A DNA stretch of 64,000 nt from Phytophthora colocasiae. Lineage: Eukaryota > Oomycota > Peronosporomycetes > Peronosporales > Peronosporaceae. The stretch spans positions 1,488,001-1,552,000 of the forward strand of contig JAGKQI010000093.1 of the NCBI GenBank assembly GCA_018806915.1, given 5' to 3'. The notes beneath the pieces are model-generated. The model made no database searches. It saw nothing but the letters and a program-made list of their open reading frames with translations, and was not told the DNA's origin. Positions 62,401 through 64,000 of this stretch are shown one piece after another; the first letter of the stretch is position 1, and each line of letters begins with the position of its first letter. The position numbers were made by a program, and so were the translations under genes.

Positions 62401-64000
62401 CAAAGCCATGGTTCGCAGGTAACTGGAACATGTTGCTTCCACTCATGACTGCAAGAACTTGTATTAGTGGGGAAGTTCCAACGAAACCAGGCAAAGGTTT
62501 CGTTTGCTTGGTAATATGTCCGACGTAGATATCGGCATTCAGAATTGGCGTAGATCCAACGGAGTCGAACATCGTAATTACATCAGGAGCTAAAGACTGA
62601 ATGGTAGTAGAAAAACTGTTTCCGACTTTCAGAGTGTCACCAACCGCGAGGAACTGAGTTGGGTCAATAGTGAAGCCGTCCAACTTAACGTTGAGTAGGC
62701 TGCTTCCCGTTGCGTCCGCCTTCAGTTCCAAAGCATAGACTCCAATATCCCCTGCAGACACTGCTCCAAGCGCTACAACCGAGTCCACAACTGAGAGTTT
62801 TTGTAGCTCCTGCGTCACCTTCATATGTGTAGCAGAATATCCAATTGCCTCTGTAATTTCACCGTTGATTGTCAGTCGAAATGAACCGCTGATATCATCT
62901 TTCTTGGCATCCGTGAATACTGTGACCGTCGGGTAGACACTTATCAGCGCATTTTGTCCAGTAAGACGTGAATGTTGGATGAAGATGGCGTCTTGGTCGT
63001 CGTCTCCTATCCGCACGAACGTTACGTGCCACGCTCTGCCATAAGTGCCGTACTGACTTACACTCACGTCCACAGTACCGGGTGCGGTAATCAAGTCAAT
63101 AGCGTCTCGCATTTCTGCTGCACCTGTGTCTCTGAAAGACAACGGTGGGGTCACCTTCCCTAGATATGACAGTGTGAAGGTCCCTCCAATAGTACTTGAC
63201 CCATCTGCTAGAATCGTTTGAATTCCAGCTTGGCCTTTTGAACAGGTCCCCTCGTACTTGATCGAGTGGATCTGCCCGTATATTTTAAGGCCCGAAGGTG
63301 CCCATGCTGCACAACTTCCAGTACCTGTTCCTGTTCCAAAAGCAATTGGATCAAACTGAAGTGTTGGCCACTCCCCTGTCGGGTAATGACCCCAAAAGCG
63401 TACATTATAGTCGTGAAAGTCCAAAATCTTCAGCGCACGAGCTTCGTTCTGAAAGGCACTGCACGACCCAACTGCTGTAGCAGAAATTTGTTTGGCTCCA
63501 ACACTTGGAGTTGCGCCAATAACAAACTCGCACGAATGTCTCGTAAAATCGTTGGGGTTTCGACTCACCTGAATGATTGAGTCCTTCAGAAGAATGGCAA
63601 CTTGGTCAGCGGTGAGGCCATCATTCGGCTGCACTGAAGTGTCTGTACTGACAATTGTAAGAATGCCATTGCTGTAATCTGTCACTTTTGATTTCGGTGA
63701 TCCAAACAACACAGACACCTTGAACGCGCGCACCTCTTCCACAGTCACCTTGGACACGAGATTGAGATCTTCCAGGCTCTTCTTCATATTACTTGGTGTG
63801 CCTAGTTTTCCCAGGGTGATACAGCCCGTTGTTTCACTTCCTAGTTTGAGTTGGAACGTGCCTGAAGTTACCGTCGTTGATGCAAACAGTCGGACTACCT
63901 GGACAGCAGAAGGTGCTCCCACGACGTAGGTATCGCACACATTATCATCATTATTGATCTCAAAGTAGCCATAGTGAGCTGGTGGGATAGCGGCTACTCC
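44468..64000 (-). CDS. Giant FN3-repeat surface-type protein, 5' end outside the window
   Basis: The gene is open to the window edge at 64000 (reading GVAAIPPAHYGYFEI) and ends VVTGDFVSGVPK at 44468, giving more than 6500 residues without a recognisable intron. It has at least a dozen FN3 domains, recognisable as PPxxDGGxxITxYxVEWD and LxPGxxYYVRVxAxN. Five are near its visible N-terminal part (58400-61450) and about eight near the C-terminus. Between them lie many repeats of about 100 residues: GTFxLxFxG, then A-L-x-x-L-x-x-I, then V-x-V-x-R, then GYxWxVTFxxxxGDLPLL. I see no transmembrane segment or catalytic motif, so a secreted or extracellular structural or adhesive role is inferred. Single-base frameshifts occur near 61693, 50793, 49058, 46717 and 45655. 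Between them one frame is open for 3617 codons. Confidence 0.85.
48644..49912 (-). repeat. Near-identical tract, - arm (gene conversion)
   Basis: This is the partner of 38938-40207. It is 1269 bases long against 1270; the difference is one C in the homopolymer at about 49058-49061, which causes a frameshift in this copy only. Confidence 0.9.
58060..58420 (-). repeat. EVQ-type short peptide repeats in the FN3 protein
   Basis: About nine successive units of 12-16 residues each carry a (D/N)E(V/I)Q-like core followed by hydrophobic and polar alternation: REMQSITL, NEEQFVDA, NEEQVVRT, DEVQTITT, DEIQKVVI, NEVQELRL, DEIQAVRT, LEVQTLKV, NEVQTIVL. This looks like a beta-strand-forming tandem repeat. 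Shorter versions occur near 51590-51720 and in the + copy near 37110-37300. Confidence 0.8.

Overview
The window looks like a repeat-rich accessory region of an oomycete genome, most likely Phytophthora or a close relative. This is inferred from content, since no species marker is present. The supporting signs are very short GT-AG introns with an ACTAAY branch site, Ty3/Gypsy retrotransposons with oomycete-type architecture, degenerate MULE transposases, tRNA-derived SINE-like pieces, and a giant intron-poor fibronectin-type-III (FN3) protein gene.

Layout. (1) 135-17301 is a nearly complete, young Gypsy retrotransposon on the + strand. It has LTRs of about 1.69 kb that are roughly 98% identical by eye, a GTAG target-site duplication, a PBS, a PPT and a very long gag. 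A candidate -1 frameshift signal sits at the gag stop. The pol encodes protease, RT, a degenerate first RNase H, an intact second (archaeal-type) RNase H, integrase and a chromodomain. A long antisense coding region lies between pol and the 3' LTR. (2) 17302-28658 is a graveyard: two MULE transposase pseudogenes, a Myb/SANT-like pseudogene, an epoxide-hydrolase pseudogene split by a TIR-type repeat, and two convergent zinc-finger pseudogenes. (3) 28659-35438 is an older, broken Gypsy element on the - strand with very short LTRs (about 150 bp). It too carries an antisense coding region next to its 3' LTR, here resembling a cysteine peptidase. (4) 35439-36145 holds a tRNA-Ser-like SINE piece and the 5' end of a Fused-type protein kinase gene, broken and joined to the next region. 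(5) 36146-64000 is a large inverted duplication of a giant FN3 surface-type protein gene. A 5'-truncated + copy (36146-44414) faces a much longer - copy (44468 to beyond the window end), tail to tail, with 53 bp between the stop codons.

The two FN3 copies are diverged over most of their length but almost identical over about 1.27 kb (38938-40207 against 48644-49912), which points to recent gene conversion. The - copy is otherwise open for about 19.5 kb but has five single-base frameshifts, several in or beside short homopolymer runs, so it is either a very young pseudogene or contains consensus errors.

The features most worth follow-up are the candidate -1 frameshift signal, the antisense genes carried by two unrelated Gypsy elements, the degenerate-plus-acquired RNase H pair (parallel to retroviruses), the gene-conversion tract, and the EVQ-type short repeats in the FN3 protein.
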